A stretch of 64,000 nucleotides of DNA from Ancylostoma caninum. Its lineage: Eukaryota > Nematoda > Chromadorea > Rhabditida > Ancylostomatidae. The stretch spans positions 2,108,001-2,172,000 of the forward strand of contig JBAJFG010000347.1 in assembly GCA_037903475.1 (NCBI GenBank). Reading direction: 5' to 3'. Made by a program: the position numbers and the translations under genes. How positions within the stretch are numbered: the first letter of the stretch is position 1; every line of letters starts with the position of its first letter. Shown piece after piece: positions 33,729-44,552 of this stretch. The notes under the pieces are model-generated. The model had not been told where the DNA came from. It searched no databases and saw nothing but the letters and a program-made list of their open reading frames with translations.

Positions 33729-35326
33729 GAAGGATTTCGTTTGATTTCCCGCCCGCACTCTTTGACGCACTTCAAGAAGAAAGAAGAGGAAAAGAGAATG
33801 GAATTTCCAGAAAAAAATTACAGAAAAAACAGTATTTTTTCTACCGTAGCAGTGCAGTTGCTCATGACGTCATCGTGGCGGGTGATCGACTGCTCATCAC
33901 TGAATCAGCTCATCTCCTCCGACCCCGCGTCGAGTTCACGTACTTCCTGGCACAAGCGTTTTGTCGAGTAGAACATCGCTTTCGATTTTTACTCTCTTTT
34001 CTCTCATCTCTTTATTTTACATGTCTCTATACTTCCTTTTTTGTTGCTTCCTCCCCCTCAGAAATTCTTTTTTGCGACCCTCATTTTCTGCCTGTTCTTC
34101 TTTCTTGGGAGCCTGCGTATTTTACTACCTAAGTTTCGATTAATATATACAGAAGTCAAGTAAATTGAGCAGAATCTCCCGAAAAATCCTGTTTCCCTCT
34201 TTTCTCGCGGCATCGGCTGCTCCCACCATAACCCCGTAGTGTTCCCGATGTTCACCCTGGATGTTTACATATCAAGTGTTGTGGTGTTTTTCTGTTTGTT
34301 TGCTGGCGGCTTTTGCGCGCTACTTAATGAGTCCTAAAAACAGAGTCTCAGCTCTCATGTGGGGCTGTTCTTATAGCGGTCAACAGGCTGTGGTGTTCTT
34401 GTTAATCGCCGGCGCGATTGTCCAGTTTTTATCTTGGAACGTCTAGGCGTGCGCGTGTTGCTTTCATTCAGCGAGCCTACATACATCTTTGAAATAGCTG
34501 GTTTTCCGGAAAATCAATAGCAATCAATACCTACAGTGCTGTGCTGTGGAAATATGGAGGCTCTTTAAAATTTCCTTTCTTTTTAGAAAATTTCCTTTTA
34601 GAAACATAAGACGACTTTTGCTTATGCTGTAAATCATTTCAGCAGGTTATTTCTTTTCACATGGGGAAGAACCGAACCTGGGTTAAGATTTTGCAAGCGA
34701 TACCTCCTAGTTATGGATGGTCTAACATTCCTAGCACCTCTATCATTGATTAGAACACACTTTTCCTAAGAAAAATTCCGTGAATCCGCTTAATGTGAGA
34801 CAGATCGCGCATCTATTTCATGTGAGACATCAATCAATACCCATTTTTTCCGCATTTTCTGCTTCATTCCTACAGCATTTTGGTTAATAATGAAATCAAA
34901 CTGTGGAACTATGCTTTTCCTAAAAGTTCAATATTGAAATCGATCAATATATGGATATCGTTGTTCCTGAGAAAATATTGAATATGTGCTTCGATATAAC
35001 AATTAATAGAAACCTCTTCCCCCTTTCTGCTTCAAAATCGATCGATATTCATTCCTTTCGCTCTTTGATTTTGGGCTATTCCGGTACCTAAATATTATGG
35101 GAAGTATTGGTTCCGTACAGATTTGATCTTCCAGCAGTATGAGAGGTGCTGATCCTGCGCAATTTTGATCTCTCATCTGAACGGGAGGTATCGATCAGAT
35201 CACAGATCGCAAATGATCAATCATTTTTCGATTGCGCATTTGCTATGCGAAATCACTCAGCGACTATCAAATAGTAAATTTATTCTGATTGCGAGCTTCT
35301 CCTCTTCAATGCAACTTCTTCCTGTG

Positions 35327-35354
35327 CATTCATTCATTCATTCATTCATTCATT
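35327..35354. repeat. (CATT)7 microsatellite
   Basis: Seven uninterrupted CATT units. Confidence 0.95.
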
Positions 35355-35466
35355 TTCCTCTCTTTATCTTCCTTTTTCTGTTCCTACATTTCATCTGGAT
35401 TTTCTCACAAAATTCCGAATTTTTTTCCACCTGTTCTAGTGTTTGTTTGTGTGTGAGGACTCAACA

Positions 35467-35518
35467 ATGCCACCTGAGGCTATCGATCCACCGTTGAAGG
35501 AGGGCTGGATAAAACCAG
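35467..35518 (+). CDS. Candidate alternative first exon
   Basis: An ATG in a good context (CAACAATGCC) opens MPPEAIDPPLKEGWIKP and runs into a GT donor (CCAG then GTTGTG). The donor leaves phase 1, the same as the three exons upstream, so the exon could join the same downstream exon. The KEGW motif resembles the first strand of a PH domain or the GW of an MBD-like domain, but 17 residues cannot decide this. The donor is weak. Confidence 0.35.
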
Positions 35519-35912
35519 GTTGTGTCCGAATTTTAATTTTATTTATTGAAACATAGCACCTTTAAGGCAAATAGTAAGAAACATGAGCTACTATTTGATT
35601 TGTGGAAGTTATTCTGAATGCGATTTACTTTAATTTTTACATTTTTTTTAAAGAAAAAATCCTGTTTTGAGTCATACATATAATAGGCTTGGAGGCACCT
35701 TTGCAGTGCTTTCTCCTTGGAAAAAAAAAACTGAAGAGTTCCTCACATAGGGCTACGCTAGGTTTCTTGCAGCGTCTTTGCGTCGTGCTATTGATTTATT
35801 GATTTATTGATTATTTCCTTAACAGGCAAATATTTCACTTTCACTCCCGCTCTCCTTTATTATTGGACAGTGCCCTCTGATCTCTATCTACACTCACAAA
35901 CTCCATAATTCA

Positions 35913-36110
35913 ATGCGATTACGACAGCTTACCACGAACACAGCCGCGTACGTTCTCATTCGCGGCGGCGGTCTCCGTTTTCCCCGGTTGTGGCTCATTT
36001 ACCTAATCGCGCCGCGATCGCCCAGCCGCCCTCAAGGCGCGCTTGTTTTCGTTTTCGACGCGATTTCTCCTCGCAGCCGCCCGGCGTTCGCATCTCCAGG
36101 CAATCACTGA
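35913..36110 (+). other. GC/CpG-rich island with a 65-codon ORF
   Basis: The frame has an ATG at 35913 and a TGA at 36108-36110. It is arginine- and proline-rich (IRGGGLRFPRLWLIYL, APRSPSRPQGAL). CG dinucleotides are dense (GCGCCGCGATCGCCCAGCCG), unlike its flanks. Promoter or 5' UTR DNA is as likely as a protein; no family is recognised. Confidence 0.3.
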
Positions 36111-37015
36111 TACGATCCTGATAATGATATCACAGTTCCTTATCTATTATGGATAATTTTATACTGAGGATAGGTCTAATCTTTTCATTTGCAACTCTCA
36201 AGGTATTCCTATTTGTTTTCAGCTGGATCGTCATATTCCGGTGTGCATCTGGTTTCCAAAAGATTTTTGGAAAATTTGATGTGTGATCACATGATCCTAC
36301 TACTTTTCAGCTTTGGCTAGGTTTTCCTCTTACATTCGTAAGAATCAATCTGGAAAGAAGAATAAGAAAGAGCATAGTTTTTCACCGTTATCTTATTTTT
36401 TCATCAATTCGAAGTAGGTTGCATTTTTTAAATGTAATCCATCCAAAAAATCCCTGAAAACTGACTCTTTCTAGCTTACAATCACTTTCAGTTCACCGCC
36501 TTCTATATCCAGTTTTGAAAGCGACGATAGTTGCGTTTTTATGTCGACTGTCTATCTTTTTCGCCTGTCTTTCGGATTACCTCTCACACTTTTCTGAGCT
36601 CCCTTTTCCAAAATTTCGATGATATGATGAAATGGCTCATAAATTTTAGTAGGTTTATTTGCTTGTCTCTTTTTAACGCTAGACGATTTCTGTCTTGTCC
36701 AAGCACTCCTGCTGCTGGCCTCTTCTACTTTTTTTTTTATAATTTCCCCCACTTCTAGTGGCAACAGGTCCGTATTTCTTTGTTCTTTCTTCTCTACGGA
36801 TCCTTCTCACCAAAAATGGGAAACTAACTCCTTGAAGATACGCGACAGTTAGCCTCCTTTGCACATTACTTTTTCTTCTCATTTCTTCATCCTTTTTATG
36901 TTTATCATAGCGCAAAAAGAAACTAACTGTAAGGATGTGGTCGTTCTTAAGGGATGAAGAAATGAGACCCAAAGGTTTTCTTCCACGTGGGTTACATTAC
37001 AGCCAAGGGCCGCAT

Positions 37016-37119
37016 GCATCATTGAGATTACCCATGGTAGAAGTGTTAACACCACAGAGATTCACCCATTGTCAGCGCGGTCGTCAACACATTTACCCTT
37101 GGTAATCTCAATGATGAAT
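37016..37119. repeat. MITE family A, copy 2
   Basis: Terminal inverted repeats TGCATCATTGAGATTACC and GGTAATCTCAATGATGAA flank a 104-bp palindromic element. Inner arms share GTGTTAAC/GTCAACAC. Confidence 0.85.
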
Positions 37120-37207
37120 CTAGACCCAAGATAAGAAATTGTTGGAGAACAAAAAATACCGGAAACAGTTGTGAGCCTCAAGCTTGCTAGCATTTCTTCT
37201 TCTTCTT

Positions 37208-37483
37208 TCACAATCCATTATCACAAAATTGCTTTAACCTTATTCCCTTGAGTTTTGATCCCTTTTTGAGTTCAGCATGATCCATAAATGCTCCGTCATC
37301 CGCCGTATAGCCTAGCTTCATAGTTATCCACGAATATCTGGCAGACAACCGAGTTTTTGTTGTCAACAACGAGCTCAACATGAATAGCCGGGCTTTAACA
37401 TCATGCGGTCCTTCCACTGCCGCCGCATCAACGTCGAATTTGAACTTTTTAAACAGAAATCTTGATATGGGTTTAGAGCAGTT
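37208..37483 (-). CDS. Terminal exon of an unrecognised gene (91 residues)
   Basis: A strong acceptor (GATTTTTTTCAG) ends at 37484, and the frame runs in phase 0 from 37483 to a TGA at 37210-37208. The residues look like a folded domain: NCSKPISRFLFKKFKFDVD, then AVEGPHDVKARLFMLSSLL, ARYSWITMKLGYTADDG and LKKGSKLKGIRL. The frame stays open to 37531, but the acceptor is a better boundary. I could not find the preceding exons; they should lie at higher coordinates on the minus strand, perhaps nested in the introns of the plus-strand gene. No family is recognised. Confidence 0.5.
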   Translation of the reverse strand, partial: NCSKPISRFLFKKFKFDVDAAAVEGPHDVKARLFMLSSLLTTKTRLSARYSWITMKLGYTADDGAFMDHAELKKGSKLKGIRLKQFCDNGL

Positions 37484-37531
37484 CTGAAAAAAATCTCTAG
37501 AAATTCCATTGATCTGTTCTATTTGCATCAA

Positions 37532-39219
37532 AAATGAGGTTTTCTAATGTCAAATCTCTGTATTTACTCTTTTTTCAAGCCTGCTTAGTCGATTTTCTTC
37601 AAGAGATTTTTCAAGGTTTTCAGTTATCAAACTAAAGTTATTTGGCTTTATTATTTAGCTATGTTTCGCCATAGCTATTAAGCATCTGAGCCTTTCCTTG
37701 CTTTCTTCTCATCAAAACTAATTTCGCTTCATAACTGCACTGCTGCCAGAAATTTGCTACCCATCACATCATTTATGTACACCGAGGCAGCGCTGTTTTT
37801 ACTCCCCGGCATTCTGAACATGTGGCACATTGCTGATGATTTGCTAGCACGATTCTCGCACATTTTGTTTACCAGCCTTTGTATAGTGATGGATGGGGAG
37901 CATTTGGACGATGAGTTATGAATTATCGGGTCTCACGCCTTCACAACTACTCCTTGAAAGTTCTGCATCTGAATCTTCTAGAAGAAGTTCCTCTGGAGAT
38001 GATGCTTTTCTTCAGTGATTCTCATTTCTCTTTGTTTCAAAATTCACTCGTGAGATTAATATTTTCCGCCATATTTGACTGATATATTGTTATACAAAAG
38101 TTCATGCGGTACCAGCGAATGCGCTTTCATTACTGAGGAAAAAAGGGAAAATTATCAGCTTTCCTTGTCGTGAAACCCAGGCCCCGTATTCGTGAACGTA
38201 CCTGAAATTTTTTTTTATTTACCTACTTTTTTAAGCTGGACGAGTTCGAAGACACATCTCATTTGCCCGAGAAACTCGTCCACTCTGGGTGAACACAATG
38301 CTTAGGACCTTTCTGAAAACGGTCATGAATACGAGCATAGATTCGCTAGATTGTTCTCATATTCCTCAGCCTTCCCACATTCAGCGAAAGCCTCTAATCC
38401 AAAGCTTAGTCACAAGATAGTCACATTGCCTGAATTTTCCCAAAGAACTTCTAAGAGCGTCGCCGTGAGTTTTCGTGCTGTTCCTTGCTATCAGTGTCTC
38501 CACCTGTCTATCAAGAGTCCAGCAGGGCCTTTTTTCGACTTTTTGCTGTGATTTTGATCTGCGAAGAGTAGCTTGGCACTACCAAAGTGTTGAGTGAGCG
38601 CAAAACAAAACTAAGAGATTTCTTATTCTCTCAAGAAATCTCCTTCATTTTTGCCATGAGCATTCCTTCTCGGGTTGTTCTAACCGCTTCGATTTTATTA
38701 TCACATTTCTTCTCCTTACTTCGAATCATTTGTAGGAAGTGTTAGTTACGTAGTAGGTCGCAAATATGTATGTGAGCAAGTAATTACTATAGAGGTGTAG
38801 TAGCTTCTATCACAAGAGGAAAGGAAGGACAACGATTCTGTAAATCTGTTTTTTTTTAAACAAAATCCCTTTCCTATCTCTTTTTTTCCGGAACAAGAGC
38901 AAAGTAATATATTCATATGCATCGTTTCCTGGTGTACCATTCCTAGTGTCAGTTGTCCTCTTCGTTTGCCGTAATATGCATGTGTCTATTTGCTCTGACT
39001 TCGTCACAGTGTGAGCAGTCGCTCCGTGTTCGGTGGTGTCGTGTTATCCAAGCGGCCGCCCACGTGCCGACGACAGCTTTTGTCATCTTCTAAGTGTCCT
39101 TTTGCATAGCACAATTTTCGGCGTAGTTCCTGCTTGCAGCCCTCCCATTATTTTTCGTTTTTTTCCCTAAATTGAGGTTAAGTGAAAGGGAAATCATTCA
39201 TGGGCCATCACAGATATCC
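37532..39219. other. Intron or intergenic DNA
   Basis: A minus-strand acceptor (CTTTTTTCCTCAG near 38133) opens a 25-codon frame that is too weak to call. Around 39010-39080 the DNA is locally GC-rich. Nothing else is supported. Confidence 0.4.
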
Positions 39220-39479
39220 TTAGTCTTCAGTGGCGGACGCAGAGGGGGGGGGGGGTTGAAATTATTTTACAATACAAGTAAAAATCTTTTATCAGTTTAT
39301 TTTGAATTGTTTATTTTTATTATTATTTTTAATATAATTTTCATTTATTATTCATTGCTATAATTAATATTTTTGTTAAATTCATCTACCGTCTGGGTTC
39401 CCAAAACGGCGGAGACCCCACTTTTTTTCCCAGCCCCCCCCCCTTCCGCCCACTTTTTGCGTCCGCAACTATTAGTCTT
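39220..39479. mobile_element. hAT-like MITE with 8-bp target duplication
   Basis: The element spans 39228-39471. The left end CAGTGGCGGACGCAGAGG and right end TTTTTGCGTCCGCAACTA are inverted repeats with G/C runs inside. The octamer TTAGTCTT flanks both sides exactly (39220-39227 and 39472-39479), the duplication size typical of hAT transposons. The interior is very AT-rich and non-coding. Confidence 0.85.
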
Positions 39480-42400
39480 GGATATAATTTTCTGTAAAAC
39501 GTATTCCAGGTGCGTATCATCTGATCAGAAACCCTGAATGCAGAAACACATTAGAATCATCCCTTTTAAGTTAAAGTTCAGTACATAACTGCCAGGAAAA
39601 TTTGTTGAGTTGCCATTGCCTTGAACCCTCCTACAGTTTTAGAAATTCCATTTCCGATCAAAAAATCTGCAAGGTACTAATTATAGGTCTATTTTCTCTA
39701 CGTTGTGGTGATTCCTATTTCATATTGCTGATTCCTTGCAAGAGATGTGATCAGTAAGAATTCCCGAAATTTCCCGATCGACCTTTCTGCTTACAGCTTC
39801 TCTGCTTATTTACTTCATTTAGAGACTTATTAACCATTTCCACTTTTTCAAAGTTTTCTAAATATGCCATCGCAGTAGTGATTGGTAGCTCTTTAAGCTA
39901 GCTCCATGAGCATTTTCGAATTCTCACAGAAGAAGCTGTGCTTCTGGATTTCTGGGATGCGCTCTGACCACTTCATTACGTTCTGAAGTGCACGTCAGTG
40001 TTTCTAGTCCTTTCCTTCCTACTGCGATTTATCTTGACTAAAAGAGGAGTTGGACAAGAAACCAAGCTCATTTTATTTCAGTACCCCAGCATTTGCTGTG
40101 CCCATTCTGCAGAGAATAGGCTGGGCTTATGTGGGCATTAGTATAATTAATTATTGTTGTGCTCAGTCGCGCAAATATATTTTATGGAGATTTGATAGCA
40201 TTGATATCCTTGGCATATCCTCTCTAGAGTATTTTCGCGTCATTGAAGCTTCGCGTCATTGAAGCTATTCTAGCTGTGCTAATCTTGCTGAAAAGAGCTG
40301 AGCATCTGTGTACGTACGTAAATAGTACAACGGCAAGATATCTACTTACAGATAAGAATCTTAAAGCTGCTTTCGAAAATCCGTGTTCGCATGTGAAGCA
40401 GCATTAGGTCATGCTGTATTAAGAAACATCATTGCTTCCATAGTAGTTTCCATTTCAGTATAAGGTTTTTTAAGGTTAAATTTTCTTTTTGTTTTAGATT
40501 CACGCCATTACTTAGCTTGCGCACCTTGAATGTATCAATAAATAAATGAATAGATAAAAAATGTTGAATTCTGACTTTCATTGCCAAAGTTGGTCTTTGA
40601 GCTTCATTCTAATGAGCGATGATGTCCAGAATTTGTCCCTTCCTATCGATACCAATCTAAGCATTAGCAAATCCCACTGAATGTAGCTAAATTTTATTTG
40701 GTAAATAAAGTTAGATTAGATAAAGTTGGATTGTTGCTAGCAAAGTAAATCTCTTGGGTCAAATTTATCCGTGATGAGCAGGGTGGATTGTAGCCTGGTG
40801 ACTGTTTCTTTCCTTTCCAAGCTGTTTTCATAACCTACTTCTCTGCCACAGAATACACAGCGGCTTTCACCCTGATCTTGCTTCTTCTTTGCATTGTTTT
40901 CCACTTCTTCTTGGCTCTGTAGATCGCCAATTCTCCGTACAAGTGATTTAATACGGTTTGATCAATGTGGAATGCATGTTGTTGGTCGGAAATTAGCTTT
41001 AAGTTCTTGGGCTTTCAGTTATTTCATAAAATATCTGAGAATGTCCTGAACAGGATTGTGCGTTACAATATTTTTGGATTTTGCTGATTACTAATCAATT
41101 TTGTAGTGGAAGAACGGTCATTAAGCGCTTATAAATTAACACGTTAACTCATAACGTTATAATACCCTGGTGCTCAACTTTTTTTGGCTTCTATTCGTTT
41201 AGATTGGGTCATTATTTTCATGTTCTTGTTTAGGATTGATTTCATCCTCAGTATACATTGCAGATAATCAAAACAAGTATATTTTAACTATTCTCCTTTC
41301 GAGCGAGACATTCCGCCGATAATTCCCTCCCATTCGTTCAACTAATAAGGAAGTTTGCACGGAACGCCTAGTAACTGAGATCACCTGCCTCGGCGTTGAT
41401 TACTTCTGCTGATTGTATGTTAGGCCATAGCGCAAAGACTAGTTTAGTTAGCAGAAGCCTGAGTCATATACAGTAGCTGTTCTTACTGTAGTTGCTATTT
41501 CTGATTGGCTACTCTATTTATGCTGTTTTTGTTGTGAGAGCAGAACTAGTCATTAGATGTTTCAGCTTTGCAGCGCTTGAACAGAAATAGTTAAGAGACT
41601 CATTGAGAAGCGAGAAAAACCAATGAGCGAGGATTTCTGAGGATACTTGTTTCGTGCAGCTACGTTTCGCACTTTTCCAAGTGGTCGTTTCGCGGAGAAG
41701 TGGGCTTTGCAGCGGGATGGCGCTACGAAGAGCGGCTAATTATTTTCTTGGACTCTCCGTTCTCATAGAATTGCTCTTGAAAATCTCCGAAAATTAGCTG
41801 CAATTTCGATTCAGTGTACGGAATGTCTGCCATTTTTGTTTTGGGTTGGAAAACACGAATAATAATGCCAGAACAATGGACCAGCTACCACTACTATTTT
41901 ATAGAGCCTACCATGTTGTTATTTGTGCGACTGGGATATTGATCACATTATCTAAATTTTTATTATTTTGCACTTGTTGGCATTTTTCACTTCGAATTGA
42001 GGATTTGTACACAGTTTGCAGGGTCCTAGATCTCGCTACATATATAAGAGTTAGCGGAACCTAAGAATCACTCTAGTATTATTCTTTTCATTGGATTTCC
42101 ACTCGATCATGCGTAAGCAATGAATGCACATTAGCAGTTCAATCTGAATATTTATGAATTCCCGCAGCTTTGAAATTTCCTCTCCAGGTGGACCTGTGAT
42201 GTTCTCGTGATGGTATCATACTATACGTAGGTCCTGTACACATACATGTGTACGAGAATGGTGCGACAGTGACGTATTTTCCGTGTTACCCAGGAGAGCC
42301 GCGCTGCGGCCCCGCCCCTTGCTCGCGTTTCTTTAGAGTTCCCTTATTTGAGGTTACCTGGAACCTGGTTACCGGTTGCCGACAAAAAAAAAACGAGGCG

Positions 42401-42834
42401 GGGGGGGATGGGGGGAGAGGAGCAAGTGGGGAGGTATGCATGGCTACCTCGGATACCCGCTTATGCACTACTGTTCGGGAATACCACAGGTTCACTACTG
42501 GTAGAAGTCTTGGAGAACAAAAGTTGGCTTCCATTTTCAAGCAATCCTTAACTTACTATAAACATCTTATGGAGTTATCGCGCTACCTACAATTGCGTTA
42601 TTTCTAATTGGCCAGGATAGTTTCTATGCGTTACGTATCCCTAAGAAAATAAAGTGGAAAAGACTGCTTGCTCCAATAACTTCACGTAACTCTCGACTTT
42701 TAACGTTTTTTTTTTCAGATGTATTTAATTCCACAATGTAACTTTCAAGGAGTGATTGCTTTTTTTAGCTGATTTATTTCCCATTTCATCCCTCATAGGT
42801 TTTGCCTATAGAGTTGCCAGATGTGATCCGTTTT
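39480..42834. other. Intron or intergenic DNA
   Basis: No exon with splice and composition support was found. It contains an eight-base G tract (42400-42407) and short frames of no evident meaning, including a 72-codon frame at 41846-42064. Confidence 0.4.
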
Positions 42835-43354
42835 TCTTTTAATGAGTTTGCTGCAATTTGCAGAACTAGTCCGTTGTGTACAAGGTATTTGTTTTGATGT
42901 CACACTCCACTAATGCGAGTAATGCCAATTTGTCGCCGTCGACGAAAACAAAATTCTGCGAATTCTCTAAAAACTGCGCAGGGAACAGTGTAACATGTAG
43001 GTCGAGTTTGAATCCTGAGGTTACCTTCCCCCCTCCCCATATACTGCCATCTTTTCCTTTCATAGCGACAGTCAATAAACAAATCATAAATTACTAGAAA
43101 ATGAAAAACAACTGGAAAAATGGCCCAACTTCCGTCTCGTACTTTACCCTTATACGGAAGATGAGCTGAAAGCGTAGGACTTCCCCCAGTACTCATCAGT
43201 AAGGGAGCGGAAGTCCTAAGGTTCAACCTAAAATATGAATGAAAAAACTCACCAACTCGACCGCATCCTTGTCCCCTTCGTCTGCCAGGTGGGAGACTAG
43301 GAATACAGGCTAGGAATGAAGGAATAGAAATACTCTCAAACTTGGGTAATTAAA
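42835..43354 (-). pseudogene. Probable retrocopy of an SL1 trans-spliced mRNA
   Basis: On the minus strand, 43354-43335 is TTTAATTACCCAAGTTTGAG, the last 20 of the 22 bases of nematode spliced leader SL1. It is not followed by GT, so it is not an SL1 RNA gene with its donor site. SL1 is joined to mRNA only by trans-splicing, so a genomic copy attached to other sequence points to reverse transcription of a mature message. About 250 bases downstream a 73-codon ORF opens at ATG 43087 and ends at TAG 42866. It begins MICLLTVAMKGKDG and includes FLENSQNFVFVDGDKLALLA. A-rich sequence (ATTAAAAGAAAAA, near 42845-42833) may be the decayed poly(A) tail. The parent gene is not recognised. Confidence 0.5.
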
Positions 43355-44447
43355 AAGTCGACAATGGGTAGCAACAATTGAGGGGAGGATGGCAGCAGAA
43401 GAGCGATGATATGCCTATAGACATTCAACTCTGGTTGAGCCCAGAACGCAGCCTTATCGGTTGTTCTGGCTGGGTTCTGCTGCAAACTTAGCACAATTAT
43501 AGCAAATTTCCAACAATTGAGACATTCATACACATGTTATTTCATACCCATATAAAACCACCGAGGGAGTGTAATATAATAGTAATTGTAGTCAAAATTA
43601 TTGCATCTATCGATTCCTATACGTCATGGCTCATTTTCTAAAATTAAAGCTCAATGACTCACTCACTGTTCGCAATCCCCACGGGTCACAAATTACCTAG
43701 CACCAGCGCTCTTTGCTCGACGAACGCGCGAAGGTGAGAGAATGATGAATCTGCGTAAGGTTGACGAAAGATTACGGCCGCTTTCATCCGTAATGTCAGA
43801 GAACTCAGGCGAATTGGCTAACGGCTAGTTAATTGCTAAGCCGTGCACGAGAACAGCAGCGAAACGCTGCTGCATGCGAATTCGCTCCATCTATAGTATC
43901 AGATTCGGTTCCTCTAATTGCTGTGAATTTTCAATATTATTTAGCGAAATTCCCTTGTTTTGGATTCGAATTTTGACTACACAAGTGCTATGTTTAGTGC
44001 TGGTTGCCCTTTTGTTTTGCGGATTGAGGACGGCTATTTTGGATGTTGTCATGATTCTTGACGAAACATTGACGGATTATCTGGAATGTTGTTCTAGCCG
44101 TCTTAGCACTTGATGGCGTCAGGAGAGGCTTGGCGTCAGCTTCTCTTGATGTTCAAAGAAGTCTCTCTGGATTTCAAATGGAACTACGTTATTAAAGATT
44201 ATTTTTAGAGCCTATTTAGAAAATGGTACTTTCAATTTCACTGGCCCAGAATATTTGATCTTGAGCTAGAAACTTCTAGACCATATTCAATTTAAGAGGA
44301 AAAGGACTGAAGTTTCGTCACCCAGATTCTGCGGAGCAAAAATTCATCTCTGATTGCTTTCTGCTGTTCCTTGCCTTTTTTTTTCTTTGAAAAAAAGGTC
44401 TAAAGGCATAAAAAGGCATATTCCTCACTTTAGAATCCTGGGCTTGG
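43355..44447. other. Intron or intergenic DNA
   Basis: A locally GC-richer stretch at 43690-43870 contains a small hairpin (GCAGCGAAACGCTGCTGC). A 79-codon frame (43874-44113) is hydrophobic but unsupported. Confidence 0.4.
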
Positions 44448-44552
44448 ATGCACCATTGAGATTACCCAGGGAAACATGTTGACGCCTTTGTGAGCAATTG
44501 GTAAGCTTGTGTGGTGTCAACGCGCTTACCCTGGGTAATCTCAATGATGCAT
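44448..44552. repeat. MITE family A, copy 3
   Basis: Terminal inverted repeats ATGCACCATTGAGATTACCC and GGGTAATCTCAATGATGCAT extend inward to GTTGACGCC/GGTGTCAAC. The length is 105 bp, nearly the same as copy 2. Confidence 0.85.

Larger units (their letters stand above)
26764..35466. other. Intron or intergenic DNA
   Basis: No exon has both splice and family support. It includes two hairpins (26808-26996, 27377-27423), a GC-richer patch at 28860-29190 without an assignable product, and a 129-codon plus frame (31261-31650) of unknown status. Also present are an 18-19-bp tandem pair (33121-33158), C tracts (33371-33382, 33706-33728), a CRE-like TGACGTCA (33865-33872) and a CATT repeat (35327-35354). 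Confidence 0.45.
35519..37207. other. Intron or intergenic DNA with a GC-rich island
   Basis: A CpG-rich block at about 35915-36105 stands out against AT-rich flanks and holds a 65-codon plus ORF (see separate entry). A MITE of family A lies at 37016-37119. Nothing else is assignable. Confidence 0.45.

Noticed and set aside
33865..33872. CRE site TGACGTCA as a promoter element
   Set aside because: The same octamer also occurs at 14984 and 56788 with no nearby gene start.
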